From Mesorhizobium sp. CA14 (lineage in GTDB: Bacteria > Pseudomonadota > Alphaproteobacteria > Rhizobiales > Rhizobiaceae), in contig NZ_JAIUHR010000002.1 of assembly GCF_020165195.1 (NCBI RefSeq), forward strand, positions 1-64,000: a DNA stretch of 64,000 nt, read 5' to 3'. The first letter of the stretch is position 1; the number at the start of each line of letters is the position of its first letter. The notes under the pieces are model-generated. The model worked only from the letters and a program-made list of their open reading frames with translations. It had not been told where the DNA came from and made no database searches. The position numbers were made by a program, and so were the translations under genes. Of the stretch, positions 17,587 to 28,246 are shown piece after piece.

Positions 17587-17821
17587 CGCCGCCGCGGGAA
17601 AGCCGGCGGCCGGTTCCGTCCCCGGACCTGCGTGAAAGCGGAATGGTCAGGGCGGTTCAGCACTTCTAAAGCCTGGACTGGCCAGGCCGGTCATCAAATG
17701 CGCAAGCCGCCGGCTGCGGCAGCCTTGTGTGCCGGATCCGGCTTGCTACGGAGAAGATGCTGACTTGCATCAAATTGTAAGCTTCCCTGACACCGAAATC
17801 GTAACGGACCTCCTGTAAGCC

Positions 17822-18592
17822 ATGCGTCGAACAGGAGATTGCCCCTTGACCGCGAAAACACCGACCGCGCCGGTTCAAACGTGGAAGCACCTCATCTTGC
17901 TGGCCGTGCTTGGCACCGCCGCCTGCGTCGGCCTTTCGCTCGCGCTGAACTACCTGCTGCTTTTCAGCGACAGCCTGACGCCGTTTGGCCGCGGCGCCGT
18001 TACGGCAATCATCGTGCCGATTGTCATCGGTCTGCCGCTGTTTGCCCTCATCGGCCGGCAACAGATCGAGATCCGCCGCTACCGGCAGGAACTCACCAGA
18101 TCCGGCACCTATGACCAGCTGACCGGCTGCCTGAACGGCAAGGTGTTCACCTCGATGGTCGACAGGAGGGCGCAGAGACCGGCCGGTCCGCGCTCGGGCG
18201 CTTTCCTGGTCATCCATCCGGAGCATCTGACGTCGATCAACCTGCGCTTCGGTCTCGAATGGGGCGACGAGGCCCTACGGCTGATTGCATCGGCGATCCG
18301 ATCCGCGGTGCGCCAGGACGATCTGATCGGCAGGATCGGAACCTCGATGTTCGGCGTCTTCCTGCCGGGCGCGAGCGAAGACGACGCCAAGGACGTCGGC
18401 GAGCGCATTCGCGGCACGGTCGGCGAGATCTATTTCGCGCCGAAAGGCGACAAGGACGTGCTTGCGATCAAAGTTGGCGGCGTCATTTTCGAGCGGGAGC
18501 TGGATTTCGAGGACATGTTTCGCTTCGCGGAAGAAGGCATGGCCGAGACCCCGGACGAAGCCGGCCTGCGGCTGTCGCATGTCACCAACTGA
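17822..18592 (+). CDS. membrane protein with degenerate GGDEF domain
   Basis: 256 residues from the ATG at 17822; a TTG at 17846 has a better-placed AGGAG and may be the true start. Two membrane helices lie at about residues 24-48 and 58-78. The GGDEF fold follows (about 95-250), with TYDQLTGCLNGKVF at its start and GRIGTSMFGVFLPGAS later. The active-site motif reads EWGDEA in place of GGDEF, and no RxxD I-site is evident. Diguanylate cyclase activity is therefore doubtful; it may bind GTP or act as a regulatory partner. Confidence 0.8.
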   Translation: MRRTGDCPLTAKTPTAPVQTWKHLILLAVLGTAACVGLSLALNYLLLFSDSLTPFGRGAVTAIIVPIVIGLPLFALIGRQQIEIRRYRQELTRSGTYDQLTGCLNGKVFTSMVDRRAQRPAGPRSGAFLVIHPEHLTSINLRFGLEWGDEALRLIASAIRSAVRQDDLIGRIGTSMFGVFLPGASEDDAKDVGERIRGTVGEIYFAPKGDKDVLAIKVGGVIFERELDFEDMFRFAEEGMAETPDEAGLRLSHVTN

Positions 18593-18793
18593 GCCGGCGG
18601 CGGGCGCCAAGAAGTTGCCACGCCGACCCAGTCAGGTCGATTACGTCGAGCGCTTGCTGCGACGAGATGCTGCCCTGCCTAGCAGTCCCAGACTAGATCT
18701 GCTGTGTGGCCGAGCAGCCTTCATCCCGAAGGCGTGACGTTCCGGGGCAAAGAAATCCGGCGCCCTTGTGCCTCGAAATCCCATCGTTGGCTG

Positions 18794-19060
18794 TTATTTG
18801 ACTTGGCGGACGCCTGGGCCGCCGTCGTTCTCCGAGATGAATTCGATACCTGCTGCTACCAACGCGTTGATGATCTTCTTCACGGTTTCGGGACGCCCCC
18901 CAATCGGCCCATCTTCTGCCTCTAGACGCGCTATAGTGGGTTCCGAAACTGCCGAGCGCTCTGCCAGATCCTCTTGAGACCAGCCCAACAGCGCCCTTGC
19001 CGCCTTAACTTGCCTCGTTGTGACGGCCATCGGACTGTTTGATAGATTTTCTATTGACAT
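18794..19060 (-). CDS. small XRE-family HTH regulator
   Basis: 88 residues. The Cro/C1-type HTH spans about residues 17-70: VKAARALLGWSQEDLAERSAVSEPTIARLE, then TVKKIINALVAAGIEFI. The ending EFI.ENGGGPGVR is common in short rhizobial XRE proteins. The start is the ATG at 19058-19060, and the palindrome CAAAGTCACTTTG begins 4 bp upstream, pointing to autorepression. First gene of a small accessory patch. Confidence 0.85.
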   Translation of the reverse strand: MSIENLSNSPMAVTTRQVKAARALLGWSQEDLAERSAVSEPTIARLEAEDGPIGGRPETVKKIINALVAAGIEFISENDGGPGVRQVK

Positions 19061-19063
19061 TCA

Positions 19064-19076
19064 CAAAGTCACTTTG
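19064..19076. promoter_or_regulatory. palindrome CAAAGTCACTTTG, likely XRE operator
   Basis: Perfect 6-bp arms around a central base, 4 bp upstream of the XRE start codon and in the divergent region towards the gene at 19194. Position and symmetry suit an autoregulatory operator; this is inference. Confidence 0.45.
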
Positions 19077-19193
19077 ATATTTTTTCCATCAATTGCTGGC
19101 TTGCTGATCCTAGTGAGCATCCAGTGCGGCTGACCGAAGTGCGCGAACACCTAGGTCAGCCTGACCACGCCTAGCTTTCAGGGAGCTCGGATC

Positions 19194-19814
19194 ATGGCTG
19201 ATTCCGACCATAGCATGACTTTGCCTCACGTCACCCGGAGCAGATTACTTCTGGGAATGCCACACGCAACGGCGGAAAAGCAGCCAAAACCGATTGCCAG
19301 TAGCGGTTCTGGGACCGATCCCGCAGTAGCTGTGTGGAGTGATTGGCAGGAAGCTCACTACGAAACTGAGCGCCTGAGCCATCAGAACCAGCGCCTTGAG
19401 CGCAAGCTCGCCGAAACCGTCGGCCTTCCTCGTGCCACTATTCTGCTGCCCGACGGCAAGAGCATGACGTTGCATTCACTTGAGGCGCTGCATGAACTGC
19501 GCGACATCGGCCAAGCTGACTCCGCAGCGTGTGCGAAAGCTGAAGCCGAGTTGACGGCACATCAGACCCGCTGGAATTCTGCCGACCAGAATGTCGGCTA
19601 TACCTCCACGTTGGTTGCTGAGGCCGAAGCAGCTGCCCGAGCGGAAGCACTTCTCTGTCTGTTGTCGCAAACACCGGCTACCTCTCTCGATGGAGTTGCG
19701 GCCAAACTAGATGCCGCGCTTAGAGAAGGACAGACTTCGTCGGAAGATGCTGAACTTCCTTGGCCACAGATTCGTTCGGCTCTTAAGGATATCGCGCGGC
19801 TCGGCCATGGATAG
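19194..19814 (+). CDS. hypothetical protein, helical
   Basis: 206 residues, not recognised. Mostly charged and alanine-rich helix: SDWQEAHYETERLSHQNQRL and RKLAETVGLPRATILLPDG near the middle, with no signal peptide or membrane segment. It overlaps the following XRE-type gene by 8 bp, so the two are probably one transcript. It may be an accessory/mobile-element gene. No function can be assigned. Confidence 0.6.
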   Translation: MADSDHSMTLPHVTRSRLLLGMPHATAEKQPKPIASSGSGTDPAVAVWSDWQEAHYETERLSHQNQRLERKLAETVGLPRATILLPDGKSMTLHSLEALHELRDIGQADSAACAKAEAELTAHQTRWNSADQNVGYTSTLVAEAEAAARAEALLCLLSQTPATSLDGVAAKLDAALREGQTSSEDAELPWPQIRSALKDIARLGHG

Positions 19815-20292
19815 CGCTGAAAGTCGCCCTCATTCCGCCGATCGGCACGTCGGCAGGCAAATAGCTGCGGTTCGTGTCCAATCGGACATTTCTCAGGCCC
19901 AGCTTGCCAGATCGATAGGCATCAGCTTCCAGCAGCTCCAGAAATACGAGAACGCGAGGAACCGCGTGAGCGCCTCGATGCTGTTCGCGATCGGCAACTC
20001 ACTGGGCGTCCCTGTAAGTCGCTTCTTCGAGGGGCTGCCGGGCAACAACGGAATGAGCCATTGCATTCCGCTTTTACCTGTTGACGAGCGCCTGGACTTC
20101 ATTGCCAGCGCGGAAGGACGACGACTGATCGAAGCTCTAATCAAAATTCACCCGCGAATGCGCAAACGCGTGTCCGCCCTCATCGCCACATTCGGAGAGG
20201 AATTGGCAGCTCTCAATCGCAAAAAAGAACCAGGTGGCCGGCAATCCGACGCCCCCCTAGCAAATGGTGCAGGGACATTTCATCAATGGTGA
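19807..20292 (+). CDS. XRE-family HTH regulator
   Basis: 161 residues from the ATG at 19807, inside the end of the previous gene. The HTH (about residues 14-68) reads VGRQIAAVRVQSDISQAQLA and GISFQQLQKYENARNRVSASML, the alphaproteobacterial Cro/C1 type with QKYE-N. A C-terminal region (about 85-140) follows with RRLIEALIKIHPRMRKRV. Similar proteins are common in rhizobial accessory regions. The target is unknown. Confidence 0.8.
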   Translation: MDSAESRPHSADRHVGRQIAAVRVQSDISQAQLARSIGISFQQLQKYENARNRVSASMLFAIGNSLGVPVSRFFEGLPGNNGMSHCIPLLPVDERLDFIASAEGRRLIEALIKIHPRMRKRVSALIATFGEELAALNRKKEPGGRQSDAPLANGAGTFHQW

Positions 20293-20729
20293 TGCGAAAG
20301 CGCTCCATCGACGCAAAAATCCTCACCATCTCCCGAGGCGATTTCGGCCAACAAAAAGCTGACGGCGACATACCCACCTGAGGGGCCCCCCGGCCCGCTC
20401 TCATTCTGTACCTGTAACTCGGCTCAGGGTTGCGGATATCGCGCCTCTGCTGTTTTGACGTGCAGCAGTCCGTCGAGTGTACACACGCCGCGTCCGGCTG
20501 TGTTGCGCCTGCAAGCCCAGCAGCATGGCCCTCTTAGGAGCAAAAACGACGGCAAAGGGCGGTGAAAAGGCTGTTCCAGTTTTGCGAGGAAACGGCGAAA
20601 CTTGGCAAATGTCCAAGAAGCCGCAGCCCTGGAGCGTCGCGAACCCGGTCCTAACGAGTTTATCACGCTCGGCTCCCGCGCCGCCATCCTGCAGCAACCC
20701 GGCCGGAATATCAGAACAAGGAGGCGTGC
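20293..20729. other. intergenic stretch without a convincing gene
   Basis: 437 bp. Reading frames on both strands exist but show no recognisable domain, no good ribosome-binding site and no continuity with neighbours. A good AAGGAGG ribosome-binding site at 20717-20723 serves the next gene. Confidence 0.5.
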
Positions 20730-21419
20730 GTGAACTTTTCATCAAATTCTGGCACGAATATGCCGTACGGCACCTTGATGGTAAAAAGGACAGTTGGAGT
20801 GCGTAAATATCCAATCGATAATCATGCGCGAGTCGCCATATTGCTTCAATTAAGATCGCTCAGACGTTTTCGGCCACGTTATAACAATCTTCGGTGGCTT
20901 AACTTCTTGAGTTTGAACAACAAGCTCGCGCTAATCAATCCTAAATTCGTTCAAGCTGTTGAGCTCATTGGGGACGACGTGCAGCCGATGCCGAAATATT
21001 ACTGCCACGAAATATATCGATTTCTTGATGATATGGACGAAAGCGATATTCCTGAACAATCGAGGATTTCATGCGAGATGATTATCTCAGACATCGGCGA
21101 AGACGAAGCAATGCGGATGGTTTCTTATGCTCGTGTGACATATGACGATGGTGAGGACGAATGGAACATCCTAGATGGTGGAAGCGTCAACACTTTCTTC
21201 GGCTTGGAAGCAGCGGACTTTGACATTTCCCAATCCACTTTCGCTGAAATCGAGGAGGAGGGCTACTACAGAGCGCGGTACGCCAACCTTGAGCATGTCG
21301 CAGTTATGGAGGTTCCGAGCGACCGCTACTACAAACTGACGCGCAACCGATCAAGCGCACTTCGACGAAGGACGATGCCGCTGTCTAGCCATTTTCAAAC
21401 TAGCGCTGCCAAGTTGTAG
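20730..21419 (+). CDS. hypothetical protein, AT-rich gene next to tRNA-Thr
   Basis: 229 residues from GTG at 20730, 6 bp after a strong AGGAGG site. Not recognised. The middle is acidic (RFLDDMDESDIPE, SDIGEDEAMR, DDGEDEWNILDGG) and the ends are basic; no membrane segment. Base composition and codon use are clearly more AT-rich than the surrounding genes, which suggests recent acquisition. It ends 2 bp from the 3' end of tRNA-Thr, a usual integration spot for islands. Confidence 0.6.
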   Translation: MNFSSNSGTNMPYGTLMVKRTVGVRKYPIDNHARVAILLQLRSLRRFRPRYNNLRWLNFLSLNNKLALINPKFVQAVELIGDDVQPMPKYYCHEIYRFLDDMDESDIPEQSRISCEMIISDIGEDEAMRMVSYARVTYDDGEDEWNILDGGSVNTFFGLEAADFDISQSTFAEIEEEGYYRARYANLEHVAVMEVPSDRYYKLTRNRSSALRRRTMPLSSHFQTSAAKL

Positions 21420-21421
21420 GC

Positions 21422-21496
<75 letters not shown>

Positions 21497-21720
21497 CTAC
21501 GATGGCGGCGCTTCTGCCATATCGAACCGGTAAGCGCAAGGCCAAGAAAAACCCAAAGCGTCGCATGCGATCTTGGGAACAATTATGCGGCTCGAAGCGG
21601 CATGCGAGGCTGTTAGACAGTCCGAAACCCGCCCGGCCGCCTGCTTTCATGACATCGCCGGGCCAAAATGCTATCCATTGCGAAATCGCGGCCGGCTGAC
21701 CACCGGCCAGGGATCGGACA

Positions 21721-21921
21721 ATGAACGACAAGGCAAATCCACCGAAAAAAGGTAGCGTCGAGCGCAAGGACCGGCTGGCCGAGGCCCTGCGCGCCAATCT
21801 GCAGAAGCGCAAGGCGCAGACGCGGTCGCGGCGCGCCGGGGACGCCGACAAGCAGCGCGCCCGCGATGCGGATCGAATATCCGAAGGATTGCCGGCTGCT
21901 GGAAAAATGCACAAGGACTGA
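21721..21921 (+). CDS. small basic hypothetical protein upstream of murA
   Basis: 66 residues, very rich in Lys and Arg with repeated short helices: KGSVERKDRLAEALRANLQK, then RRAGDADKQRARDADRI. Proteins of this kind sit upstream of murA in many rhizobia. No known domain. It could bind nucleic acid because of its charge, but that is speculation. The start is the ATG at 21721. Confidence 0.65.
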   Translation: MNDKANPPKKGSVERKDRLAEALRANLQKRKAQTRSRRAGDADKQRARDADRISEGLPAAGKMHKD

Positions 21922-22060
21922 CCAAATCAGCCATACTGCCCGGCCAAAGTCGGTCCGGTTTCAAGAAAATCCTATTTCTTGAACCAAGCCGGCCAATGGT
22001 CTAAGCCGGGCACACTCAACCGATTGAAGCGGCCTGTTCGGGCCGAGGGGACATTTTCTC

Positions 22061-23353
<1,293 letters not shown>

Positions 23354-23424
23354 TACGCACGAAGCAGGTGCCCCGAGACAAAATAAACCTCTCGCGTGTT
23401 GGCCGCCAATTTTTCGAAATCGGC

Positions 23425-23504
23425 GCTGCTCCTCATCTGCCTGCCAGCATCTCCTCCCCGTCACTATACGAGGAGAAGTGCCCGGCAGGGCGATGAGGGG
23501 CAGC
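23425..23504. repeat. rhizobial intergenic palindromic repeat
   Basis: Imperfect long inverted repeat: GCTGCTCCTCATCTGCCTGCC on the left mirrors GGCAGGGCGATGAGGGGCAGC on the right, with inner CTCCTCCCCG / CGAGGAG arms. This type of element (CCTCATC..GCCGGCA / GATGAGGGG) recurs between rhizobial genes. Possibly an mRNA-stability element or terminator after murA. Confidence 0.7.
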
Positions 23505-23608
23505 ACAGAGCCGACGTGATTGCCTTTTGCTGCGTCTGTGTCGAGGTTGCACGGACCTGAAAGACCGCCTAACAGAAGGCTGAAACCAACCTTAGGTGCG
23601 CATTCCGC

Positions 23609-24043
23609 ATGGCAGCTCTCAAGCTCATCGCGCTCGACGACCAGGATCTGAGCATCGTTTCGGCGCATGTCCAGGACGCCGTGATGAAGGTCTCCGACCT
23701 CGAATATCTGCCGGCGGCCAAGCGTTTCGTGCTGACCATGAACCGCTTCGTCTGGGAGGCGAAATCCAGCCTGTTTCGCCAGCACAACGAACGCCGGCAG
23801 AGCGTTCTGCATTTCGACCGCGTGCTCGGCGCCAAGACCAGCGGCATCCCGCGCGACAAGCCGGCCGAGGTGTTGTCGCTGCTGGCGGTCAGCTTCATCG
23901 CCATCAGCAAGCCGGCCGGCATCGTCGAACTGGTGTTTTCGGGCGGCGGCACCATCATGCTCGACGTCGAATGCGTCGAGGCGCGGCTTGCCGATGTCGG
24001 CGGCTCCTGGGAAGCCACCTCGCGACCCGTGCACAGAGGCTAA
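23609..24043 (+). CDS. DUF2948 family protein
   Basis: 144 residues, a conserved alphaproteobacterial protein of unknown function always near murA and hisD. Recognisable parts: LKLIALDDQDLSIVSAHVQD, RFVLTMNRFVWE (about residues 41-52) and LVFSGGGTIMLDVECVEARL near the C-terminus. No catalytic motif or membrane segment. It ends 7 bp before hisD, so it is co-transcribed. Confidence 0.85.
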   Translation: MAALKLIALDDQDLSIVSAHVQDAVMKVSDLEYLPAAKRFVLTMNRFVWEAKSSLFRQHNERRQSVLHFDRVLGAKTSGIPRDKPAEVLSLLAVSFIAISKPAGIVELVFSGGGTIMLDVECVEARLADVGGSWEATSRPVHRG

Positions 24044-24050
24044 AAACGCA

Positions 24051-25343
24051 ATGGCGATTACGCTCCGACAGCAGGACGCCGATTTCGAACAGCGTTTTTC
24101 GGCCTTCCTCACCACCAAGCGGGAAGTGTCGGCCGATGTCGACGCCGTAGTGCGCGATATCATCGCGCATGTGCGCGCCGAGGGCGACAAGGCGCTGATC
24201 GACTACACGCTGAAGTTCGACAAGGCCGACCTCGGCAAGCTCGGCATCGCCGTGTCGAGGGACGACATCGCCGAGGCCTATGAAGCGGCCGATCCGGCGA
24301 CCGTCGAGGCGCTGAAATTCGCGCGCGACCGTATTCGTTCGCATCATGAGCGGCAGAAGCCGAAGGACGACCGCTACACGGATGCCGCCGGCGTCGAGCT
24401 CGGCTCGCGCTGGACGGCGATCGAAGCCGTCGGCCTTTACGTTCCGGGCGGCACGGCGAGCTACCCGAGTTCGGTGCTGATGAACGCCGTGCCGGCCAAG
24501 GTCGCCGGCGTCGAGCGCATCGTCATCGTCGTGCCGGCCTCGGGCGGCGTCATCAATCCGCTGGTTCTGGTGGCGGCCGACCTCGCCGGCGTTTCGGAGA
24601 TCTACCGCGTCGGCGGCGCGCAGGCCGTTGCAGCGCTTGCCTATGGCACCGAGACGGTCAGGCCGGTCGCCAAGATCGTCGGGCCGGGAAATGCCTATGT
24701 CGCGGCGGCCAAGCGCCAGGTGTTCGGCACGGTCGGCATAGACATGATCGCCGGGCCGTCGGAAGTGCTGGTGGTGGCCGACGCCGACAACGATCCGGAC
24801 TGGATCGCAGCCGACCTTTTGGCGCAGGCCGAGCATGACGTTTCAGCCCAGTCGATCCTGATCACCGACGACGCAGAATTCGGCAGGGCGGTCGAGCAGG
24901 CGGTCGAACGCCAGCTGAAAGTCCTGCCGCGCGGCGAGACGGCCGGAGCGAGCTGGCGGGATTTCGGCGCGGTCATCCTGGTGCCGACGCTCGAGGCCTC
25001 GCTGCCGCTGGTCGACAGGATCGCCGCAGAGCATGTCGAGCTCGCCTTCGACGACGCCGAGGCATTCCTTTCCAGGATGCGCAACGCAGGCGCCGTCTTT
25101 ATCGGCCGCCACACCCCGGAAGTGATCGGCGACTATGTCGGCGGCTCCAACCACGTTTTGCCAACGGCGCGCTCGGCGCGTTTCTCGTCGGGACTATCCG
25201 TGCTCGATTTTGTCAAGCGCAGCTCGATCCTGAAGCTCGGCCCGGAGCAGCTCAAGGCGCTGGCGCCCGCCGCGATCGCGCTCGCCAAGGCCGAAGGGCT
25301 CGATGCCCATGCCCGCTCCGTCGCGATCAGGCTGAACATGTAG
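24051..25343 (+). CDS. hisD: histidinol dehydrogenase
   Basis: 430 residues from the ATG at 24051. Zn- and NAD-dependent enzyme for the last two steps of histidine biosynthesis (histidinol to histidine). Family motifs: [64 protein letters not shown], the catalytic AEHVELAF (Glu-His pair), and GSNHVLPT. Full length. It is followed after 2 bp by the UPF0262 gene. Confidence 0.97.
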   Translation: MAITLRQQDADFEQRFSAFLTTKREVSADVDAVVRDIIAHVRAEGDKALIDYTLKFDKADLGKLGIAVSRDDIAEAYEAADPATVEALKFARDRIRSHHERQKPKDDRYTDAAGVELGSRWTAIEAVGLYVPGGTASYPSSVLMNAVPAKVAGVERIVIVVPASGGVINPLVLVAADLAGVSEIYRVGGAQAVAALAYGTETVRPVAKIVGPGNAYVAAAKRQVFGTVGIDMIAGPSEVLVVADADNDPDWIAADLLAQAEHDVSAQSILITDDAEFGRAVEQAVERQLKVLPRGETAGASWRDFGAVILVPTLEASLPLVDRIAAEHVELAFDDAEAFLSRMRNAGAVFIGRHTPEVIGDYVGGSNHVLPTARSARFSSGLSVLDFVKRSSILKLGPEQLKALAPAAIALAKAEGLDAHARSVAIRLNM

Positions 25344-25345
25344 CG

Positions 25346-25834
25346 ATGTCCGGCCACCACCACCAAACCCGTGACAGGCTGATCGATGTCGAGCTCGACG
25401 AATCGATCGGACGTTCGACGCCCGACGTCGAACACGAGCGGGCCGTGGCGATCTTCGACCTCATCGAGGAGAACAGCTTTCGGCCGGTCAATGATGACGG
25501 CGCGGGTCCTTACAAGCTCAAGCTTTCGCTGGCCGAGTCGCGCCTGGTCTTTGCCGTCAGCCGCGAGAATGGCGCCGACGTCGTCACCCACATCCTGTCG
25601 CTGACGCCGCTGAGGCGCATCGTCAAGGACTATTACCTGATCTGCGAAAGCTATTACGAGGCTATCCGCTCCTCGACGCCGAGCCATATCGAGGCGATCG
25701 ACATGGGCCGGCGCGGCCTGCACAATGAGGGCTCGCAGACGCTGATGGACCGGCTCGCCGGCAAGATCGAGATCGACTTCGACACGGCGCGCCGGCTGTT
25801 CACGCTGGTATGCGTGCTGCACTGGCGGGGCTAG
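25346..25834 (+). CDS. UPF0262 family protein
   Basis: 162 residues. Conserved in alphaproteobacteria directly after hisD; function unknown. Characteristic segments: [73 protein letters not shown]. Soluble, no motif suggesting catalysis. It starts 2 bp after hisD; the transcript probably ends in the palindrome directly downstream. Confidence 0.88.
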   Translation: MSGHHHQTRDRLIDVELDESIGRSTPDVEHERAVAIFDLIEENSFRPVNDDGAGPYKLKLSLAESRLVFAVSRENGADVVTHILSLTPLRRIVKDYYLICESYYEAIRSSTPSHIEAIDMGRRGLHNEGSQTLMDRLAGKIEIDFDTARRLFTLVCVLHWRG

Positions 25835-25932
25835 ATCAGGATGATGTTTCGTTGAAACACCATCCTGATCCAGCTCTTTGTTGGAGCATGATCTTTTCCA
25901 GAAACCGGTTCCCACTTTTTGGGATCATGCTC
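25834..25932. repeat. RIME-like mosaic element, copy 1
   Basis: Two palindromes side by side. The first has arms GATCAGGATGATGTTTC (25834-25850) and GAAACACCATCCTGATC (25854-25870), one mismatch. The second has GAGCATGATC (25884-25893) and GATCATGCTC (25923-25932) around the typical CCAGAAACCGGTTCCCACTTT core. This matches the Rhizobium-specific intergenic mosaic elements (RIME) of rhizobia. It may end the hisD transcript. Confidence 0.85.
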
Positions 25933-25934
25933 TA

Positions 25935-26384
25935 GTGGCCGCGCTGCCCCACTCGATCCTGTTTTTGTGCGGCATGAACGCCGTGCGCTCGCCGATCGCG
26001 GAACAACTGGCGCGCCGCATTCTTCCCGCCACCACCTTCGTCGCCTCAGCCGGTGTGCGCGCCGGCGAGCGCGACCCGTTCGTCGATGCGGTGCTCGCCG
26101 AAGAAGGCCTCTCGCTTGGCGAGCGCCAACCCAGGACGCTGGAGGATATGGAGGACGACTATTTCGACCTGATCGTCACGCTGGCGCCGGAGGCGCATCA
26201 TGCGGCGCTCGAGCTCACCCGCTCGCTCGCCGTCGAGGTCGAATACTGGCCGATGCCCGACCCGACCGATACAGGCGGCACCCGAGAACACATCATGGCC
26301 GCCTATCGCGATGTGCGCGAGCGGCTGAAAGCGCGCATAAGCCGACGTTTTGCGGCACCGGCGGCGGAAAGCGCCCCGGATTAA
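25935..26384 (+). CDS. low-molecular-weight protein-tyrosine phosphatase family
   Basis: 149 residues from GTG at 25935. An ATG at 25878 is in frame but lies in the RIME repeat and adds repeat-encoded residues, so it is rejected. The P-loop is FLCGMNAVRSPIAEQL (C-x5-R); the usual GN is MN. The acid loop is MPDPTDTGG (Asp general acid). The family also includes arsenate-reductase-like proteins. The genomic place between UPF0262 and infA is conserved in rhizobia. Confidence 0.82.
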   Translation: MAALPHSILFLCGMNAVRSPIAEQLARRILPATTFVASAGVRAGERDPFVDAVLAEEGLSLGERQPRTLEDMEDDYFDLIVTLAPEAHHAALELTRSLAVEVEYWPMPDPTDTGGTREHIMAAYRDVRERLKARISRRFAAPAAESAPD

Positions 26385-26436
26385 GCTTGTTCACAAGCGG
26401 ATGATTATCATATAGGTTCCGCGCAAATTCCGGTAG

Positions 26437-26543
26437 GAGTCGGATGATTTCAGGTCTGTCCGACCTGAAATCATCCGACTCCAGATCAAGAGCAGAGCAT
26501 GATGTCGTCCGAAAACCGCTTCACACTTTTCGGCATCATGCTC
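26437..26543. repeat. RIME-like mosaic element, copy 2
   Basis: A perfect 20-bp inverted repeat (26437-26456 and 26462-26481, 5-nt loop) is followed by a second palindrome, GAGCATGATG (26495-26504) and CATCATGCTC (26534-26543), with the CCGAAAACCGCTTCACACTTT core of RIME elements. It separates the phosphatase gene from infA. The first hairpin could act as a terminator. Confidence 0.85.
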
Positions 26544-26579
26544 TAGGCGCCGGAACCGCAATCCAAGCAAAGGTATCGA

Positions 26580-26798
26580 ATGCCGAAGGAAGAAGTCCTC
26601 GAGTTTCCAGGTGTGGTCACCGAACTGCTGCCCAATGCGATGTTCCGCGTGAAGCTCGAAAACGAACACGAAATCATCGCCCACACGGCCGGCCGCATGC
26701 GCAAGAACCGCATTCGCGTGCTGACCGGCGACAAGGTCCTGGTCGAGATGACGCCTTACGACCTGACCAAGGGCCGCATCACCTACCGTTTCAAATAA
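26580..26798 (+). CDS. infA: translation initiation factor IF-1
   Basis: 72 residues, the exact family length. OB-fold protein binding the 30S A site. Sequence landmarks: [40 protein letters not shown] and the C-terminal [11 protein letters not shown]. Essential single-copy core gene. maf follows after 19 bp. Confidence 0.97.
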
Positions 26799-26817
26799 CA
26801 GTCCGGCGCGAAGCGCG

Positions 26818-27444
26818 ATGAACATCCTGCAGAAGCTCGTGCTTGCCTCGGGTTCGCCGCGCCGCATCGAACTTTTGCAGCAGGCCGGCATCGAGCCCGA
26901 CCGGGTGCTGCCCGCCGATGTCGACGAGACGCCGCTGCGCGCCGAGCATCCGCGCTCGCTGGCCAAGCGCCTGTCCAAGGACAAGGCCGAGAAGGCGCTG
27001 GCCTCGCTGAAAAGCGAGGAGGACTATGGTCCCGCCTTCATCCTTGCCGCCGACACGGTGGTCGCGGTCGGGCGGCGCATCCTGCCCAAGGCCGAGACGA
27101 TCGACGACGCCATCAATTGCCTCGGCCTGCTTTCCGGCCGCTCGCATCGGGTCTATTCCGGCATTTGCCTGATCACGCCCGGCGGCAAGCTGCGCCAGCG
27201 GCTGGTCGAGACCAGGGTTCGCTTCAAGCGGCTGCCGCGCGAGGAGATCGACGCCTATGTCGCGTCCGGCGAATGGCGCGGCAAGGCCGGCGGCTATGCC
27301 GTGCAAGGCCTGGCCGGCTCCTTCGTCGTCAAGCTGGTCGGCTCCTACACCAACGTGGTCGGCCTGCCGCTCTACGAAAGCGTGGCGCTGCTTTCCGGCG
27401 AAGGCTTCAAGTCGCACCAGAACTGGCACGCCCCGCGCTCATGA
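26818..27444 (+). CDS. maf: Maf-family nucleoside triphosphate pyrophosphatase
   Basis: 208 residues. Family motifs: [19 protein letters not shown] at the N-terminus, [19 protein letters not shown] in the centre (Asp of ADT is catalytic), [11 protein letters not shown] and [11 protein letters not shown] later, with GLPLYE near the end. Maf proteins hydrolyse non-canonical or modified nucleoside triphosphates. Its place between infA and yacG is standard in alphaproteobacteria. Confidence 0.95.
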   Translation: MNILQKLVLASGSPRRIELLQQAGIEPDRVLPADVDETPLRAEHPRSLAKRLSKDKAEKALASLKSEEDYGPAFILAADTVVAVGRRILPKAETIDDAINCLGLLSGRSHRVYSGICLITPGGKLRQRLVETRVRFKRLPREEIDAYVASGEWRGKAGGYAVQGLAGSFVVKLVGSYTNVVGLPLYESVALLSGEGFKSHQNWHAPRS

Positions 27445-27457
27445 GCATAGTCACCAC

Positions 27458-27679
27458 ATGAGTTCGGGCGACAAAGTAACGCCGCTGAGGCCGAAGCGGC
27501 CCTGCCCCGAATGCGGCAAACCGTCGGCGCGCGAGCACTATCCGTTCTGCTCGGCGCGCTGCAAGGACATCGACCTCAATCGCTGGCTGAAAGGCGCCTA
27601 TGTCATCCCCGGCCGTGACGGGGAAGAGGAAGAGGACGACGCACCCAAGCCAAGTCCCTCGACCGAGGACGAGGATTGA
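27458..27679 (+). CDS. yacG: DNA gyrase inhibitor YacG (zinc protein)
   Basis: 73 residues from the ATG at 27458. A single zinc site of four cysteines is visible: CPECGKPS and [15 protein letters not shown]. The tail is acidic (EEEEDD). YacG binds GyrB and inhibits gyrase in E. coli. It lies 13 bp after maf, so infA-maf-yacG form one unit. Confidence 0.92.
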   Translation: MSSGDKVTPLRPKRPCPECGKPSAREHYPFCSARCKDIDLNRWLKGAYVIPGRDGEEEEDDAPKPSPSTEDED

Positions 27680-27749
27680 GCGGCGGCGGCCGCTGTTATC
27701 CAGCAATTTTTCTTTGCGACAAAGCCAGCGCCTAAGCTAAGTGCTTGTT

Positions 27750-27865
27750 TTTACGTAGGTCAGGAGCGGAATGGAGCTGCGCACTTTTCCGGGAATTGCA
27801 CTTGTTTTTTACGCAATTCCGGGGCGGAAAACCGCTGCACACTTTTCCTGGAATTGCTCTGGACA
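27750..27865. repeat. degenerate RIME-like repeat upstream of tRNA-Phe
   Basis: Contains GCACTTTTCCGGGAATTGC and, about 50 bp on, GCGGAAAACCGCTGCACACT followed by TTTCCTGGAATTGC, the half-palindrome core of RIME-type elements in two related versions (ACGCAATTCC against GGAATTGC). No gene. Confidence 0.6.
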
Positions 27866-27959
27866 GCCAAGATACCCGTGCTATAACCCACGCGCTTTCA
27901 AGGGGCGCCGCTTGGCGCTCCTCTGAAATCCGGCGGGCGGTTCACGTTAGCCGGCGCAG

Positions 27960-28035
<76 letters not shown>

Positions 28036-28246
28036 TCCCCTCTTCTCCCGTCATTCCCTTCCGCCGAAGCCTCTACGCTTCAGTCTCCACAAGTCGCTGA
28101 ATTTGCTTGCCTTTTCGACGCGCAAGTCGTGGCTGGGCAAATTTTATCGCGTTTCGGCGAACTTCGTCCAACGGGCCGAGGTGTTGGTATTTTTGTTGGT
28201 ATCTGAGACCCTGTTGGTATCGAAGCACCAACAGCAGGTCCCACAA

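Noticed and set aside
20401..20814. Leftward reading frame of 137 codons between the XRE gene and the unknown AT-rich gene
   Set aside because: No domain, no ribosome-binding site, overlaps the start of a better-supported gene on the other strand.
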